Shown piece by piece: positions 26,337 through 34,956 of a stretch of DNA of 64,000 nucleotides (within the stretch, counting starts at the first letter, position 1; every line of letters starts with the position of its first letter). The stretch covers positions 868,001-932,000 of the forward strand of contig CP064984.1 of assembly GCA_016699615.1 (NCBI GenBank). Reading direction: 5' to 3'. The translations under genes and the position numbers were made by a program. The notes under the pieces are model-generated. The model saw only the letters and a program-made list of their open reading frames with translations. It searched no databases and was not told the DNA's origin. This stretch comes from Sphingobacteriales bacterium (GTDB lineage Bacteria > Bacteroidota > Bacteroidia > Chitinophagales > JADIYW01).

Positions 26337-28334
26337 ATGAAAAGATTATTGATAAATATTCTTTTACTACTTACTATCGCAACTAGTGTTCTAGCACAAC
26401 CAAGTTTTGAATCTCATCTTAAGTTTAAAACAGAAAAAGAAGATCTTGGCAACAATGAATATAATTTAAAAATTATTTGTACACTTGATAAGGATTGGCA
26501 TGTCTATTCTCAATTTACTTCAGAAGGTGGTCCATTGCCTACTCGATTTGTATTTGAGCCAAATAAAGACGTGAAACTGATTGGCAAAGTTGAAGAAGTT
26601 GGCAAATTAGAGAAAAAAATGGATGAGCTTTTTGGTGTAGAAGTATCTTCATTTGCAAAGACTGTAACATTTGTACAAAAAGTTAAAGTAGGAAATAAAA
26701 ATGCTGTTTTAAAAGGCGAATTTGATGGTCAAGTTTGTAAAGATGAAGAAGGTTGTATGCCATTTGGACCAGAAGCTTTTACATTCTCATTTAGTGATAA
26801 TAATGCGCCAGCTAGTGTAGATACAGCACAACAAGTACCAACAATAGAAAACAGCACACCAAGTATTACATCAAAATCAGATAAATTTGATTGGCAGTTT
26901 TCCGAAAATGGTTGTAGCAATAAAACAGAGCAAAAAGATAAAAGTATATTTTTAATATTCCTATTTGGATTTTTGGGTGGCTTAGTTGCATTACTTACAC
27001 CATGTGTCTTTCCTATGATACCACTTACTGTAAGCTTTTTTACCAAAGGTGGAAAAGACACCAAACATGGTATCCAAAAAGCACTTATCTATGGTGTATC
27101 AATCATTATAATTTATCTATTATTAGGTTTAATTATTACTTCTGTTTTTGGTTCTGATGCACTTAATGCAATGAGCACAAATATATGGTTTAATTTATTA
27201 TTTTTTATAGTATTCATTATTTTTGCATTCTCATTTTTTGGATTTTATGAAATTACATTACCATCATCATGGGCAAACAAATCTGATAGTTTAGCAAGTA
27301 AAGGCGGAAATCTTGGAATTTTCTTTATGGCATTTACATTGGCACTAGTTTCATTTTCTTGCACTGGACCAATCATTGGAACTTTGTTGGTAGAAGCAGC
27401 AACAGGTGGTGGCCCAACTATATTAGGTAGAATTCCACTAAAACCAACTATTGGAATGTTTGGTTTTTCTTTGGCATTAGCATTGCCATTTACATTATTT
27501 GCATTATTTCCACAATGGTTACATTCATTGCCAAAATCTGGTGGCTGGATGAAAACAGTAAAAGTCACCTTAGGATTTATAGAATTAGCATTAGCCTTCA
27601 AGTTCTTATCCATTGTAGATATGACACAAAATTGGGGAATTTTACGCATAGAACCATTTTTAATTATCTGGATAATTCTATTTACACTATTAGCATTATA
27701 CTTATTAGGAATTATTCGTGCTAAAGAAGATAAGCATGAAACAATTAGTATACCTAGAAAAGCATTTGGCGTTATTTCAGTTGCTTTTGTTGTTTATCTT
27801 ATCTATGGTTTATTTACTTACCAACCATTAAAATTACTAAGTGGCTTGGCACCACCAGTTGGCTATAATTTTAAATCTGAAAATAAAGAAACCCTTACCC
27901 ATTTTAAAGATTATGAAGAAGGTTTAGCTTATGCAAAAGAACATAATTTACCAATTTTATTAGACTTCACAGGATATGGATGTGTAAATTGTAGAAAAAT
28001 AGAAGAACATGTTTGGACTAATATTGATATAAAAAATTTATTATCTAAGTATGTAATTATTTCTTTGTATGTTGATGATAGAAAAGAATTGCCAGAAAAT
28101 GAATGGTACACCTCGACTGCAACAGGAACTGAGAAAAAAATAAAAACTGTTGGCCAAAAATGGAGTGATTTTCAAGCAAAACATTTCCAAACAAATTCTC
28201 AACCTTACTATGTTTTAATTAATCCGCAAGAAAAAGTATTAAACCAACCAGTAGATTATTCATTTTCGTCCGATGTAGATAACTATCGTAAGTTCTTAGA
28301 ATGTGGCATTAATATACACCAACAAATTCAGTAA
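26337..28334 (+). CDS. dsbD: Thiol:disulfide interchange protein DsbD
   Basis: 665 residues in the classical three parts: signal peptide and periplasmic N-terminal domain (residues 1-160, with VCKDEEGCMPF, the redox Cys pair), eight-helix membrane domain with conserved LLTPCVFPMIPL and SFSCTGPIIG (the two membrane Cys), and a C-terminal thioredoxin domain with GYGCVNCRK. It moves electrons from cytoplasmic thioredoxin to periplasmic substrates such as cytochrome c maturation proteins. All six redox Cys are present. Confidence 0.93.
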   Translation: MKRLLINILLLLTIATSVLAQPSFESHLKFKTEKEDLGNNEYNLKIICTLDKDWHVYSQFTSEGGPLPTRFVFEPNKDVKLIGKVEEVGKLEKKMDELFGVEVSSFAKTVTFVQKVKVGNKNAVLKGEFDGQVCKDEEGCMPFGPEAFTFSFSDNNAPASVDTAQQVPTIENSTPSITSKSDKFDWQFSENGCSNKTEQKDKSIFLIFLFGFLGGLVALLTPCVFPMIPLTVSFFTKGGKDTKHGIQKALIYGVSIIIIYLLLGLIITSVFGSDALNAMSTNIWFNLLFFIVFIIFAFSFFGFYEITLPSSWANKSDSLASKGGNLGIFFMAFTLALVSFSCTGPIIGTLLVEAATGGGPTILGRIPLKPTIGMFGFSLALALPFTLFALFPQWLHSLPKSGGWMKTVKVTLGFIELALAFKFLSIVDMTQNWGILRIEPFLIIWIILFTLLALYLLGIIRAKEDKHETISIPRKAFGVISVAFVVYLIYGLFTYQPLKLLSGLAPPVGYNFKSENKETLTHFKDYEEGLAYAKEHNLPILLDFTGYGCVNCRKIEEHVWTNIDIKNLLSKYVIISLYVDDRKELPENEWYTSTATGTEKKIKTVGQKWSDFQAKHFQTNSQPYYVLINPQEKVLNQPVDYSFSSDVDNYRKFLECGINIHQQIQ

Positions 28335-28430
28335 TATCTATTTAATATCTTTATTTTTTTAGTGTAATATTAAATTTCAAACTATACACGTTTTGTTAAG
28401 TAAATAATTTCATGTATTATTGGTTACAAA

Positions 28431-30530
28431 ATGCGTTATCTAAAATTTGCACTCACATTTTTCTTATCAACATCTATATTATTTTCATTTTCAGATAATA
28501 TAGATAATAACGACACTTTAAAATGTAGAAAGTTAAATACATTAATTGAAGAAGAGCAGGATCACACTATTTGGATACAATACAATCATCAACTAAAAGA
28601 TATTGTATTAAAAAATATTAAACGCAAAAATTTAGACGAAAAGTCTAAATATGAGTTTTATAAATATTATAGTACAGTATACAATAATTATGGCGCATAT
28701 AATGTTTATATAGATAATTATGATAGTGCTATCATAAATTATAGGATAGCTTCAAATATTGCATCTGAAAAAAAATTATATACAGAGAATGCACTTGCTT
28801 TACAAAACTTAGGTACAGCATTCGATTTTCTTGGCAGTCTTGATAGTGCATTATTTTATTTTAAATTGGCACTTAAAGAAGCAAAAAAGTCTAAAAATAT
28901 TTCTTCAATAGCATATGTAAAAACAGATTTGGGTTATGCTTATAATAACTTAGGTGATAATGAAAATGCTATAAAAAATAATTTAGAGGCGCTCAATATA
29001 TTTGAAAAATTAAAAGATGATATTGGAATTGAAAGAACTTGTTTTGCCATAGGTAGAATTTATGATTTGCAAAAAGACTATAATTCTGCAAATAATTACT
29101 ATCAAAAATGTCTATCTATAAACAAAAAGATAGATGACAAAATACGTGTTGTACTTGTATTAAATAGCATTGCACATAATAAAATAAATCTAAAAAAATA
29201 CACTGAGGTAAGTCCACTTTTGAATGAAGCCATTTCCATTGCAAAACCAAATCAATACATAAGTCAGATTGCTACATCATATAAATTTTATGCAGATTAT
29301 TTTTATGTCACTGAGAATTTAGATTCAGCATACTATTATTACAATTTAGCTTTAGACGTTTTTCAACAAATCAAAGCCAATAACTTTTATGCTATGGTAC
29401 TTCTGCAATTGGCGCAAATTGATTTGAAGAAAATGAAACTAGACGCTGCCTTAGCAAAAGCTAAGGAAGCATATCAAATAAGTGTGGATAGTAAAAATCC
29501 ATCTATTACAAAAAATACTTATAAAGTACTAAGTAATATATATGCTCAGCAAAAAGATTATAAAAATGCTTATTTATTCAACAATAAGTATTCAACATTA
29601 GCAGATAGTATATTCTATGATGAAAATAGAAGCAATATGTTGAAAGCTGATTTTAAATACAAGAATCAGAAAAACATGAATACCATAACACTATTAGGGC
29701 AACAGCAAAAAATTGCACTACTAAAAAATAAACAACAACGTTTTTATCTTATTGGCTTAGCACTATTATTACTAATTGCCATGATTGTTTCATACTTTAT
29801 TATATATAGAATAAATACTAAAAAGAAAAATGAATTATTAAAAATAGAATTAGATGCATCTGAGAAAAAAACAAAGATAGAGCAACAAAAAAATGAAGCT
29901 GTGCTTACTGCATTAAAATCTCAGATGAATCCACATTTTATTTTTAATGCTTTAAATTCAATCCAAGAATTATATACATCAGGTAGTTTGAAATATGCAA
30001 ACGAACAAATGGGTAATTTTGCTTATCTAACAAGGAAGATTTTAGAAACATCAGAAAAACAAAAAATATATTTGTCTGAAGAAGTTGAGATACTAAAAAT
30101 GTACCTTGAATTAGAAAGTATGAGATTCGGAAATGATTTTAGCTCCAACATAAGTTTTGATGAGGACATAGATGAAGATTATATTCAGATACCACCTATG
30201 CTTGTTCAACCTTATGTTGAAAACAGTATTAAGCATGGATTATTTCATAAAATAGGTAATAAGAATATCAATATCCATTTCTTTATGGAAGAAAATGATG
30301 AAATATTAGCTTGTACAATTGATGATAATGGAATTGGTAGAAATGCATCAGCTGAAATTAATAAGAATAGACACAAAACACATCAATCTTTTGCAACAAA
30401 TGCAACTGAAAAGAGATTACAGCTACTTAACTTTGGCAAATCAGAAAATGTTGTTGTCATATTTGAAGATAAGTATGACGAAAACAATCAATCATTAGGC
30501 ACGAAGGTTACTATAAAAATTCCTATATAA
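28431..30530 (+). CDS. TPR-containing LytS-type sensor histidine kinase
   Basis: 699 residues. Signal peptide (to about residue 25), then at least five TPR units with the YDSAIINYRIAS / LDSALFYFKLALK pattern up to residue 400, a transmembrane helix at about 437-459 (FYLIGLALLLLIAMIVSYFII) and a coiled coil leading to a His_kinase domain: LKSQMNPHFIFNALNSIQEL with the phospho-acceptor His502, and the N box QPYVENSIKHGL near 593-604. The ATP domain is the HATPase of the LytS class. Its natural partner is a LytTR regulator, found at 34074 beyond five small genes with matching operators. What the TPR part senses is unknown. Confidence 0.9.
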   Translation: MRYLKFALTFFLSTSILFSFSDNIDNNDTLKCRKLNTLIEEEQDHTIWIQYNHQLKDIVLKNIKRKNLDEKSKYEFYKYYSTVYNNYGAYNVYIDNYDSAIINYRIASNIASEKKLYTENALALQNLGTAFDFLGSLDSALFYFKLALKEAKKSKNISSIAYVKTDLGYAYNNLGDNENAIKNNLEALNIFEKLKDDIGIERTCFAIGRIYDLQKDYNSANNYYQKCLSINKKIDDKIRVVLVLNSIAHNKINLKKYTEVSPLLNEAISIAKPNQYISQIATSYKFYADYFYVTENLDSAYYYYNLALDVFQQIKANNFYAMVLLQLAQIDLKKMKLDAALAKAKEAYQISVDSKNPSITKNTYKVLSNIYAQQKDYKNAYLFNNKYSTLADSIFYDENRSNMLKADFKYKNQKNMNTITLLGQQQKIALLKNKQQRFYLIGLALLLLIAMIVSYFIIYRINTKKKNELLKIELDASEKKTKIEQQKNEAVLTALKSQMNPHFIFNALNSIQELYTSGSLKYANEQMGNFAYLTRKILETSEKQKIYLSEEVEILKMYLELESMRFGNDFSSNISFDEDIDEDYIQIPPMLVQPYVENSIKHGLFHKIGNKNINIHFFMEENDEILACTIDDNGIGRNASAEINKNRHKTHQSFATNATEKRLQLLNFGKSENVVVIFEDKYDENNQSLGTKVTIKIPI

Positions 30531-30559
30531 AAAAAAGCAGTACCAAAAATGGTACTGCT
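30531..30559 (-). terminator. Terminator of the first PKD lipoprotein gene
   Basis: AGCAGTACC, a six-base loop and GGTACTGCT form a nine-bp stem. On the minus strand it is followed by a T7 run. It lies just beyond the 3' end of the minus-strand gene and converges with the kinase gene. Confidence 0.8.
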
Positions 30560-30583
30560 CAAAAATAGTTTGTAATGGATTTA

Positions 30584-31018
30584 TTATTTTTTAATTGGAA
30601 CTTCTGTTGCTCCACCAGGTGAAACTGGCGTAACTGGATCAACTGGTGATACTTCCCCACAATAGTTAAGTACAATGTTTTTAGATACTGTTGATGATTT
30701 ATCACCTTTAGATGCTACTAATGTTACTGTAAATGTTAAATAACATTCACTACCTGATAATCTTGTTTCTTTTGTATTAAAAGATTCTTTCGTTGGATTT
30801 TTTTCTGTACTTGTAGTACCATCTCCAAAATCCCAAAGATATGTATCTGCATTGGTAGAAAGATTATTGAAAGTTACAGATTCATTATATCTGATAGTAT
30901 CTGCTGTAGAGAAAGTAAAATTTGCTACTGGGCTAAGCTCTTCATCTTTAGAACAAGATGCCAATAAAAATGCAGTTAATACTGCGATGATGCTGAATAA
31001 TTTGATTGTTGATTTCAT
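30584..31018 (-). CDS. PKD-domain lipoprotein (copy 1), probably LytTR-controlled
   Basis: 144 residues. A lipoprotein signal ends at Cys22 and the mature start is CSKDEE, the K-D/E pattern associated with surface export of lipoproteins in Bacteroidota. The body is one PKD-type fold: VANFTFSTADTIRYNESVTFNNLSTNADTYLWDFGDGTTSTEKNPT. The C-terminus is Pro-rich (VDPVTPVSPGG). It shares its signal peptide and upstream region with the gene at 32117-32482 but has a diverged PKD domain. An operator and -7 box lie 39-109 bases upstream. Confidence 0.85.
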   Translation of the reverse strand: MKSTIKLFSIIAVLTAFLLASCSKDEELSPVANFTFSTADTIRYNESVTFNNLSTNADTYLWDFGDGTTSTEKNPTKESFNTKETRLSGSECYLTFTVTLVASKGDKSSTVSKNIVLNYCGEVSPVDPVTPVSPGGATEVPIKK

Positions 31019-31056
31019 TTTAATTTGTTTTTAAAGTGATTAATAATTTGATAGTA

Positions 31057-31126
31057 CAAAGATATCTCCATCTTCTTCGCATAGTTTGACACAATTCATA
31101 AATGGTAGGTTTGAGTTCATAAACTG
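31057..31126 (-). promoter_or_regulatory. Promoter and tandem operator of PKD lipoprotein copy 1
   Basis: On the plus strand, CAAAGATA (31057-31064) is the complement of the -7 box TATCTTTG. Two 11-base half-sites, TTCATAAATGG (31095-31105) and TTCATAAACTG (31116-31126), repeat with a 21-base period. The distance from -7 box to first half-site is 30 bases. Confidence 0.8.
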
Positions 31127-31191
31127 TAATGTTTATTTTGTAAAGTGAATAGAGAATTACTACTTATAAAGAATTATCAAATAATATTTTT

Positions 31192-31788
31192 TTAGTTTTC
31201 TACAAAAATAAAGCTTGGTACGCCTGAAATTGAATTAGATTGTCTATATCTGTCTTCGTTGAATATATTAGTTGCATCTGTTGTAAGAGGCAAGAATACT
31301 GGTACTAAATATGTGAAATTACCATCTGTAATAGGAAATTCTAAATCATCTATTAATGCATATAAAAAGAATTTTTTGGTGGCATTATTGCTTGTTGTTG
31401 CATTATTTACAGTAACATAGTATACTTTATTTGCAACTATTGTAACATCATCAATATCAGTATAAGCAAAATTAGATGTATCAGAAACCGTAACAGTTGC
31501 AGTTTTTAATACAGACTGCGAACTAGAATCTAGCAAAGCAACATTGTAAGTACCAGGTTCTAATTTCGCTCCTAAATGTGTTATTTTACCAGCTTTAGAA
31601 GATTTAAAAACAATTGCCATTGTTCTATTACCATCATAAAGACCATAAGAGGAAAATTCCATTTTTGTATTGATAAGAGTTTCTATTGGTTTTACTCCAG
31701 ATTTTAAGTTTTCTTCTTTTTTACATGAAGTAAATAATGTAGCTGTAAATAATGCTACCATTGCGAAAATTTTGATTGATTTTTTCAT
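31192..31788 (-). CDS. DUF4082-like lipoprotein (copy 1)
   Basis: 198 residues from the ATG at 31788; an upstream in-frame ATG at 31833 would lengthen the signal peptide unnaturally. The lipoprotein signal ends at Cys22 (FTSCKKEEN, again K-E). The body is a beta-sandwich with AGKITHLGAKLEPGTYNVALLDSSSQSVLKTATVTV and ANKVYYVTVNN, like DUF4082-type carbohydrate-surface domains; family assignment is moderate. Almost identical to the gene at 32657-33253 (about 15 differing residues), clustering near YGLYDGN and ALIDDLEF. Confidence 0.85.
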   Translation of the reverse strand: MKKSIKIFAMVALFTATLFTSCKKEENLKSGVKPIETLINTKMEFSSYGLYDGNRTMAIVFKSSKAGKITHLGAKLEPGTYNVALLDSSSQSVLKTATVTVSDTSNFAYTDIDDVTIVANKVYYVTVNNATTSNNATKKFFLYALIDDLEFPITDGNFTYLVPVFLPLTTDATNIFNEDRYRQSNSISGVPSFIFVEN

Positions 31789-31830
31789 ACTGTTTTTTTT
31801 TAATTGTTTAAATAATTTATTTTGATAATG

Positions 31831-31900
31831 CAAAGTTGCAGCAAGATGAGAACTATTTTTTTTTACAATTCATGAATGGTAGATTTGAGTTCATGAATGG
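31831..31900 (-). promoter_or_regulatory. Promoter and tandem operator of DUF4082-like copy 1
   Basis: Complement of CAACTTTG (one mismatch to TAnnTTTG) at 31831-31838. Two identical half-sites, TTCATGAATGG at 31869-31879 and 31890-31900, with the same 21-base period and the same 30-base distance to the -7 box. Confidence 0.8.
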
Positions 31901-32046
31901 CATTTCTTATACTCTTGTTTCTTATTTGAGTATATCTTTTTATTCAAAAATTTAGTTGATTAATTAATGATGTGACTTTATGAATAAAAATAAGCTATAT
32001 ATATTTAATATATAATAATACACAAGAAGAATTTATTATAATAAAA

Positions 32047-32074
32047 AAAAGCGATGCATTTCAGCATCGCTTTT
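32047..32074 (-). terminator. Terminator of PKD lipoprotein copy 2
   Basis: AAAAGCGATGC, loop ATTTCA, then GCATCGCTTTT. On the minus strand a T8 run follows. The core GCGATGC/GCATCGC is shared with the hairpin at 33470-33489. Confidence 0.85.
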
Positions 32075-32116
32075 CTACAATTGTAACCGTATTTTAAAAA
32101 TATTTATTGTATTATG

Positions 32117-32482
32117 TTAATCCCACCATCCTACAATAGTTTTAGTTTTTGTAGATGATTTTCCATTTTTGGTGGCTGTTAGTGTTATTGTGAAATCTGT
32201 AAATTCACTACTACCAGTATAAATAAAATTCTTTTTAGGATTTCTTTCTGTACTGGTAGTATTATCACTAAAAGTCCAAAGATAAGTATCAGCATTTGTC
32301 GATAAATTATTAAAAAATACTGTATCATTACCCATATAAAAAGTATCTTGTAATGTAGAATAATAGAATGTTTGGTCAAAATCTGCCACTGGTTTTGGAG
32401 AATTGTCATCTTTATTGCAAGATGCCATTAAAAATGCAGTTAATACTGCGATGATGCTGAATAATTTGATTGTTGATTTCAT
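32117..32482 (-). CDS. PKD-domain lipoprotein (copy 2)
   Basis: 121 residues from the ATG at 32482; the longer frame to 32557 would run through the -7 box region and does not give a signal peptide. Signal: KLFSIIAVLTAFLMASC, Cys22, mature start CNKDDN. The body VADFDQTFYYS ... FNNLSTNADTYLWTFSDNTTSTERNPK is a PKD-type domain homologous to the protein at 30584 but shorter at the C-terminus. Signal peptide and promoter are almost identical to those of copy 1, while the mature domain is diverged. Confidence 0.82.
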   Translation of the reverse strand: MKSTIKLFSIIAVLTAFLMASCNKDDNSPKPVADFDQTFYYSTLQDTFYMGNDTVFFNNLSTNADTYLWTFSDNTTSTERNPKKNFIYTGSSEFTDFTITLTATKNGKSSTKTKTIVGWWD

Positions 32483-32521
32483 TTTGATTTGTTTTTTAAA
32501 GTGATTAATAATTTGATAGTA

Positions 32522-32591
32522 CAAAGATATCTCTGTGTTCTTCGCATAGTTTGACACAATTCATAAATGGTAGATTTGAGTTCATAAACTG
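32522..32591 (-). promoter_or_regulatory. Promoter and tandem operator of PKD lipoprotein copy 2
   Basis: Complement of -7 box TATCTTTG at 32522-32529; half-sites TTCATAAATGG at 32560-32570 and TTCATAAACTG at 32581-32591. Same 21-base period and 30-base gap. Confidence 0.8.
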
Positions 32592-32656
32592 TAATGTTTA
32601 TTTTGTAAAGTGAATAGAGAATTACTACTTATAAAGAATTATCAAATAATATTTTT

Positions 32657-33253
32657 TTAGTTTTCTACAAAAATAAAGCTTGGCACACCTGAAATTGAAT
32701 TAGATTGTCTATATATGTCTTCGTTGAATATATTAGTTGCATCTGTTGTAAGAGGCAAGAATACTGGTTCTAAATATGTAAAATTGCCGTCTGTAATAGG
32801 AAATACTGGGGCACTTATTAATGCATATGTAAAGAATTTTTTATTCGCATTATTGCTTGTTGTTGCATTATTTATTGTAACATAATACACTTTATTCGCA
32901 ACTATCGTAACATCATCAATATCAGTATAAGCAAAATTAGATGTATCAGAAACCGTAGCAGTTGCAGTTTTTAATACAGACTGCGAACTAGAATCTAGCA
33001 AAGCAACATTGTATGTCCCAGGTTCTAATTTCGCTCCTAAATGTGTTATTTTACCAGCTATGGAAGATTTAAAAACAATTGCCATTGTTCTATTAACATC
33101 ATCAATGCCATAAGAGGAAAATTCCATTTTTGTATTGATAAGAGTTTCTATTGGTTTTACTCCAGATTTTAAGTTTTCTTCTTTTTTGCATGAAGTAAAT
33201 AATGTAGCTGTAAATAATGCTACCATTGCGAAAATTTTGATTGATTTTTTCAT
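32657..33253 (-). CDS. DUF4082-like lipoprotein (copy 2)
   Basis: 198 residues, lipoprotein signal ending at Cys22 (FTSCKKEEN). Sequence is nearly that of copy 1; differences include GIDDVN for GLYDGN, KSSIAG for KSSKAG and ISAPVF for IDDLEF. The same beta-sandwich, likely surface exposed. Separate operator and promoter upstream indicate independent transcription. Confidence 0.85.
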   Translation of the reverse strand: MKKSIKIFAMVALFTATLFTSCKKEENLKSGVKPIETLINTKMEFSSYGIDDVNRTMAIVFKSSIAGKITHLGAKLEPGTYNVALLDSSSQSVLKTATATVSDTSNFAYTDIDDVTIVANKVYYVTINNATTSNNANKKFFTYALISAPVFPITDGNFTYLEPVFLPLTTDATNIFNEDIYRQSNSISGVPSFIFVEN

Positions 33254-33294
33254 ACTGTTTTTTTTAATTGTTTAAATAATTTATTTTGATAATG

Positions 33295-33364
33295 CAAAGT
33301 TGCAGCAATATGAAAACTATTTTTTTTTACAATTCATAAATGGTAGATTTGAGTTCATGAATGG
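33295..33364 (-). promoter_or_regulatory. Promoter and tandem operator of DUF4082-like copy 2
   Basis: Complement of CAACTTTG at 33295-33302; half-sites TTCATAAATGG at 33333-33343 and TTCATGAATGG at 33354-33364. Period 21, gap to -7 box 30 bases. Confidence 0.8.
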
Positions 33365-33469
33365 CATTTCTTATACTCTTGTTTCTTATTTGAGTATATC
33401 TTTTTATTCAAAAGTTTAGTTGATTGAGTAATGATATGATTTTATAAATTAAATATATTATAATAAAAA

Positions 33470-33489
33470 GCGATGCATTAATGCATCGC
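33470..33489 (-). terminator. Palindromic terminator of the small secreted protein gene
   Basis: GCGATGCATTAATGCATCGC is a perfect 20-base palindrome, followed on the minus strand by T5ATTATA. It is about 100 bases beyond the stop of the gene at 33593. Confidence 0.7.
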
Positions 33490-33592
33490 CACAAAAAACA
33501 ATTGTTCTGAAAAAAAACAAATCACTTGTAATAGTTTTATAATTTTTTCTTGTATTACAGCAATTAATTATAATTGTTTTATTTTTTTGGTA

Positions 33593-33913
33593 TTAAAGCT
33601 TACTTAGCAATTGTACTTTCCCATCCATCTCTGGTGATGCTTCTAATAGTAGTGCGCCTTTTTTACCTTTTTCGTACACAAATAATTTGTCGCCTTCTTC
33701 CATTTTTATAGTAACTACAGTATTTTTTGATAATTTATAAGTGCCACCACTTCCAGCATTTATTACAGTTATCTCGTTGTCACTATCATTTTTAATTTTA
33801 ATGTTTATTTTGCTATCACTATAAATAATAGTTTTAGTAGTTGTGCTTGCAAGGCTTACATTGTTAGCCATTAACCCAAAGCAGCATAGTGCTATAAAGA
33901 ATACTTTTTTCAT
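33593..33913 (-). CDS. Small secreted protein of unknown function in the LytTR regulon
   Basis: 106 residues with a cleavable signal peptide (MKKVFFIALCCFGLMANNVSLA). The mature part, about 83 residues, is beta-rich: INIKIKNDSDNEITVINAGSGGTYKLSKNTVVTIKMEEGDKLFVYEKGKKG. No Cys for acylation, no known family. It is divergent from the response-regulator gene and shares with it an intergenic region holding the fifth operator. Its 5' leader is conserved with the two PKD lipoprotein genes. Confidence 0.75.
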   Translation of the reverse strand: MKKVFFIALCCFGLMANNVSLASTTTKTIIYSDSKINIKIKNDSDNEITVINAGSGGTYKLSKNTVVTIKMEEGDKLFVYEKGKKGALLLEASPEMDGKVQLLSKL

Positions 33914-33953
33914 GTGTTTTAATTTTTTTAAAGTGATTAATAATTTGATAGTA

Positions 33954-34023
33954 TAAAGATATCTTGATGTACTTCACATATTATGACACAATTCATGAAT
34001 GGTAGATTTGAGTTCATGAATGG
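33954..34023. promoter_or_regulatory. Fifth tandem operator, between the small secreted protein and the LytTR gene
   Basis: Complement of TATCTTTA at 33954-33961 (one mismatch to the -7 consensus); half-sites TTCATGAATGG at 33992-34002 and 34013-34023, period 21, gap 30 bases to the -7 box. The second half-site ends 50 bases before the ATG of the regulator, so autoregulation is possible. Confidence 0.8.
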
Positions 34024-34073
34024 TATTTATATTAAATAAAAACAATATATTAGTGCGAAAATTTGGGTATTAA

Positions 34074-34826
34074 ATGTATAGTGCAATAATTATAGATGAT
34101 GAAGAAAAAGCAAGAAGCTTACTAAAAAGATTGTTAGAGGAAAATTGTCCGCAAATAGAAATAGTAGCACAAGCAGAAGATGTGCCAAGTGCAGTAAAAC
34201 TTATTAACCAACACCAACCACATATTGTTTTTTCAGATATTGATATGCCAAAATACAATGGGTTTCAGTTGTTGGAATTTGTAGATAAAACAAATTTTGA
34301 GTTAATATATTGCACAGGACATGATGAATATGCGCTAAAAGCATTTGAAGTATCTGCAATTGGATATTTATTAAAACCAATTCAAATTTCTAGTTTGATA
34401 GAAGTTGTAGATAAAGCAATAAGAATGATAGATTCAAACTCAATTCATTCGCAAGAAAGATTTGAATTACTAAAAGAAAATCTACACAAAAGTACATTTA
34501 GTAAAATTGCACTTCCAGTATTAGATGGTTTTACATTCATCAATGTTAATGATATTGTTGCTTTAGAAGCAGAAGGCTCGTATACTAATTTATATTTGAG
34601 TGATAAAAGTAAAATAGTAATCAGTAAAAAGATAAAATATTTTGAACAAATTTTAGAAAATCATAAAACATTTTTTAGAGTTCATCGTTCTCATATCATT
34701 AATACATCATACATTTTGCAATATATAAAAACCGATGGCGGCTCAATTGTACTTCAACACAACAGAACAGTACCTATTGCCAGAGAACGAAAAGATGAAT
34801 TTCTGAATTTAATAAATAACTTATAA
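34074..34826 (+). CDS. LytTR-family response regulator
   Basis: 250 residues. Receiver domain 1-120: acidic pair D8-D9, phospho-acceptor D55 in VFSDIDMP, and the conserved Lys in YLLKPIQ. LytTR DNA-binding domain about 150-250: INVNDIVALEAEGSYTNLYL and FFRVHRSHIINTSYI, both family hallmarks. LytTR proteins bind two direct repeats about 21 bases apart, which is what stands in front of the five genes on its left. The presumed partner kinase is at 28431. Confidence 0.93.
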   Translation: MYSAIIIDDEEKARSLLKRLLEENCPQIEIVAQAEDVPSAVKLINQHQPHIVFSDIDMPKYNGFQLLEFVDKTNFELIYCTGHDEYALKAFEVSAIGYLLKPIQISSLIEVVDKAIRMIDSNSIHSQERFELLKENLHKSTFSKIALPVLDGFTFINVNDIVALEAEGSYTNLYLSDKSKIVISKKIKYFEQILENHKTFFRVHRSHIINTSYILQYIKTDGGSIVLQHNRTVPIARERKDEFLNLINNL

Positions 34827-34840
34827 ATATAAATTAGTTG

Positions 34841-34928
34841 CGGAGACGGCGAGATTCGAACTCGCGGTACCCTTTTGGAGTACACACACTTTCCAGGCGT
34901 GCTCCTTCAACCACTCGGACACGTCTCC
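34841..34928 (-). tRNA. tRNA-Ser (GGA anticodon)
   Basis: 88 bases with acceptor GGAGACG/CGTCTCC, a discriminator G, a long variable arm (GTGTACTCC...), TTCGAAT T-loop and the anticodon GGA at 34892-34894 inside the loop CTGGAAA. No CCA is encoded. Confidence 0.96.
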
Positions 34929-34956
34929 TATTTATTTTATGTATTTCTAATTAAAA

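Larger units (their letters stand above)
30957..31984. repeat. Segmental duplication, copy A
   Basis: About 1028 bases that reappear at 32421-33448 with few changes. The copy covers the signal-peptide region and promoter of one PKD lipoprotein, the whole DUF4082-like gene and its promoter. Confidence 0.85.
32421..33448. repeat. Segmental duplication, copy B
   Basis: The second copy of the segment at 30957-31984, shifted by 1464 bases. Boundaries are by eye: homology stops abruptly inside the PKD genes on one side and beyond the DUF4082-like promoter on the other. Confidence 0.85.

Noticed and set aside
28335..28430. Operator for the LytTR regulator upstream of the sensor kinase
   Set aside because: No TTCATGAA- or TTCATAAA-type pair is present; the kinase gene is apparently not part of the operator set.
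30957..33448. CRISPR or phage-type repeat array
   Set aside because: The repeats are kilobase-size gene duplications and promoter elements, without short regularly spaced repeats or cas genes.
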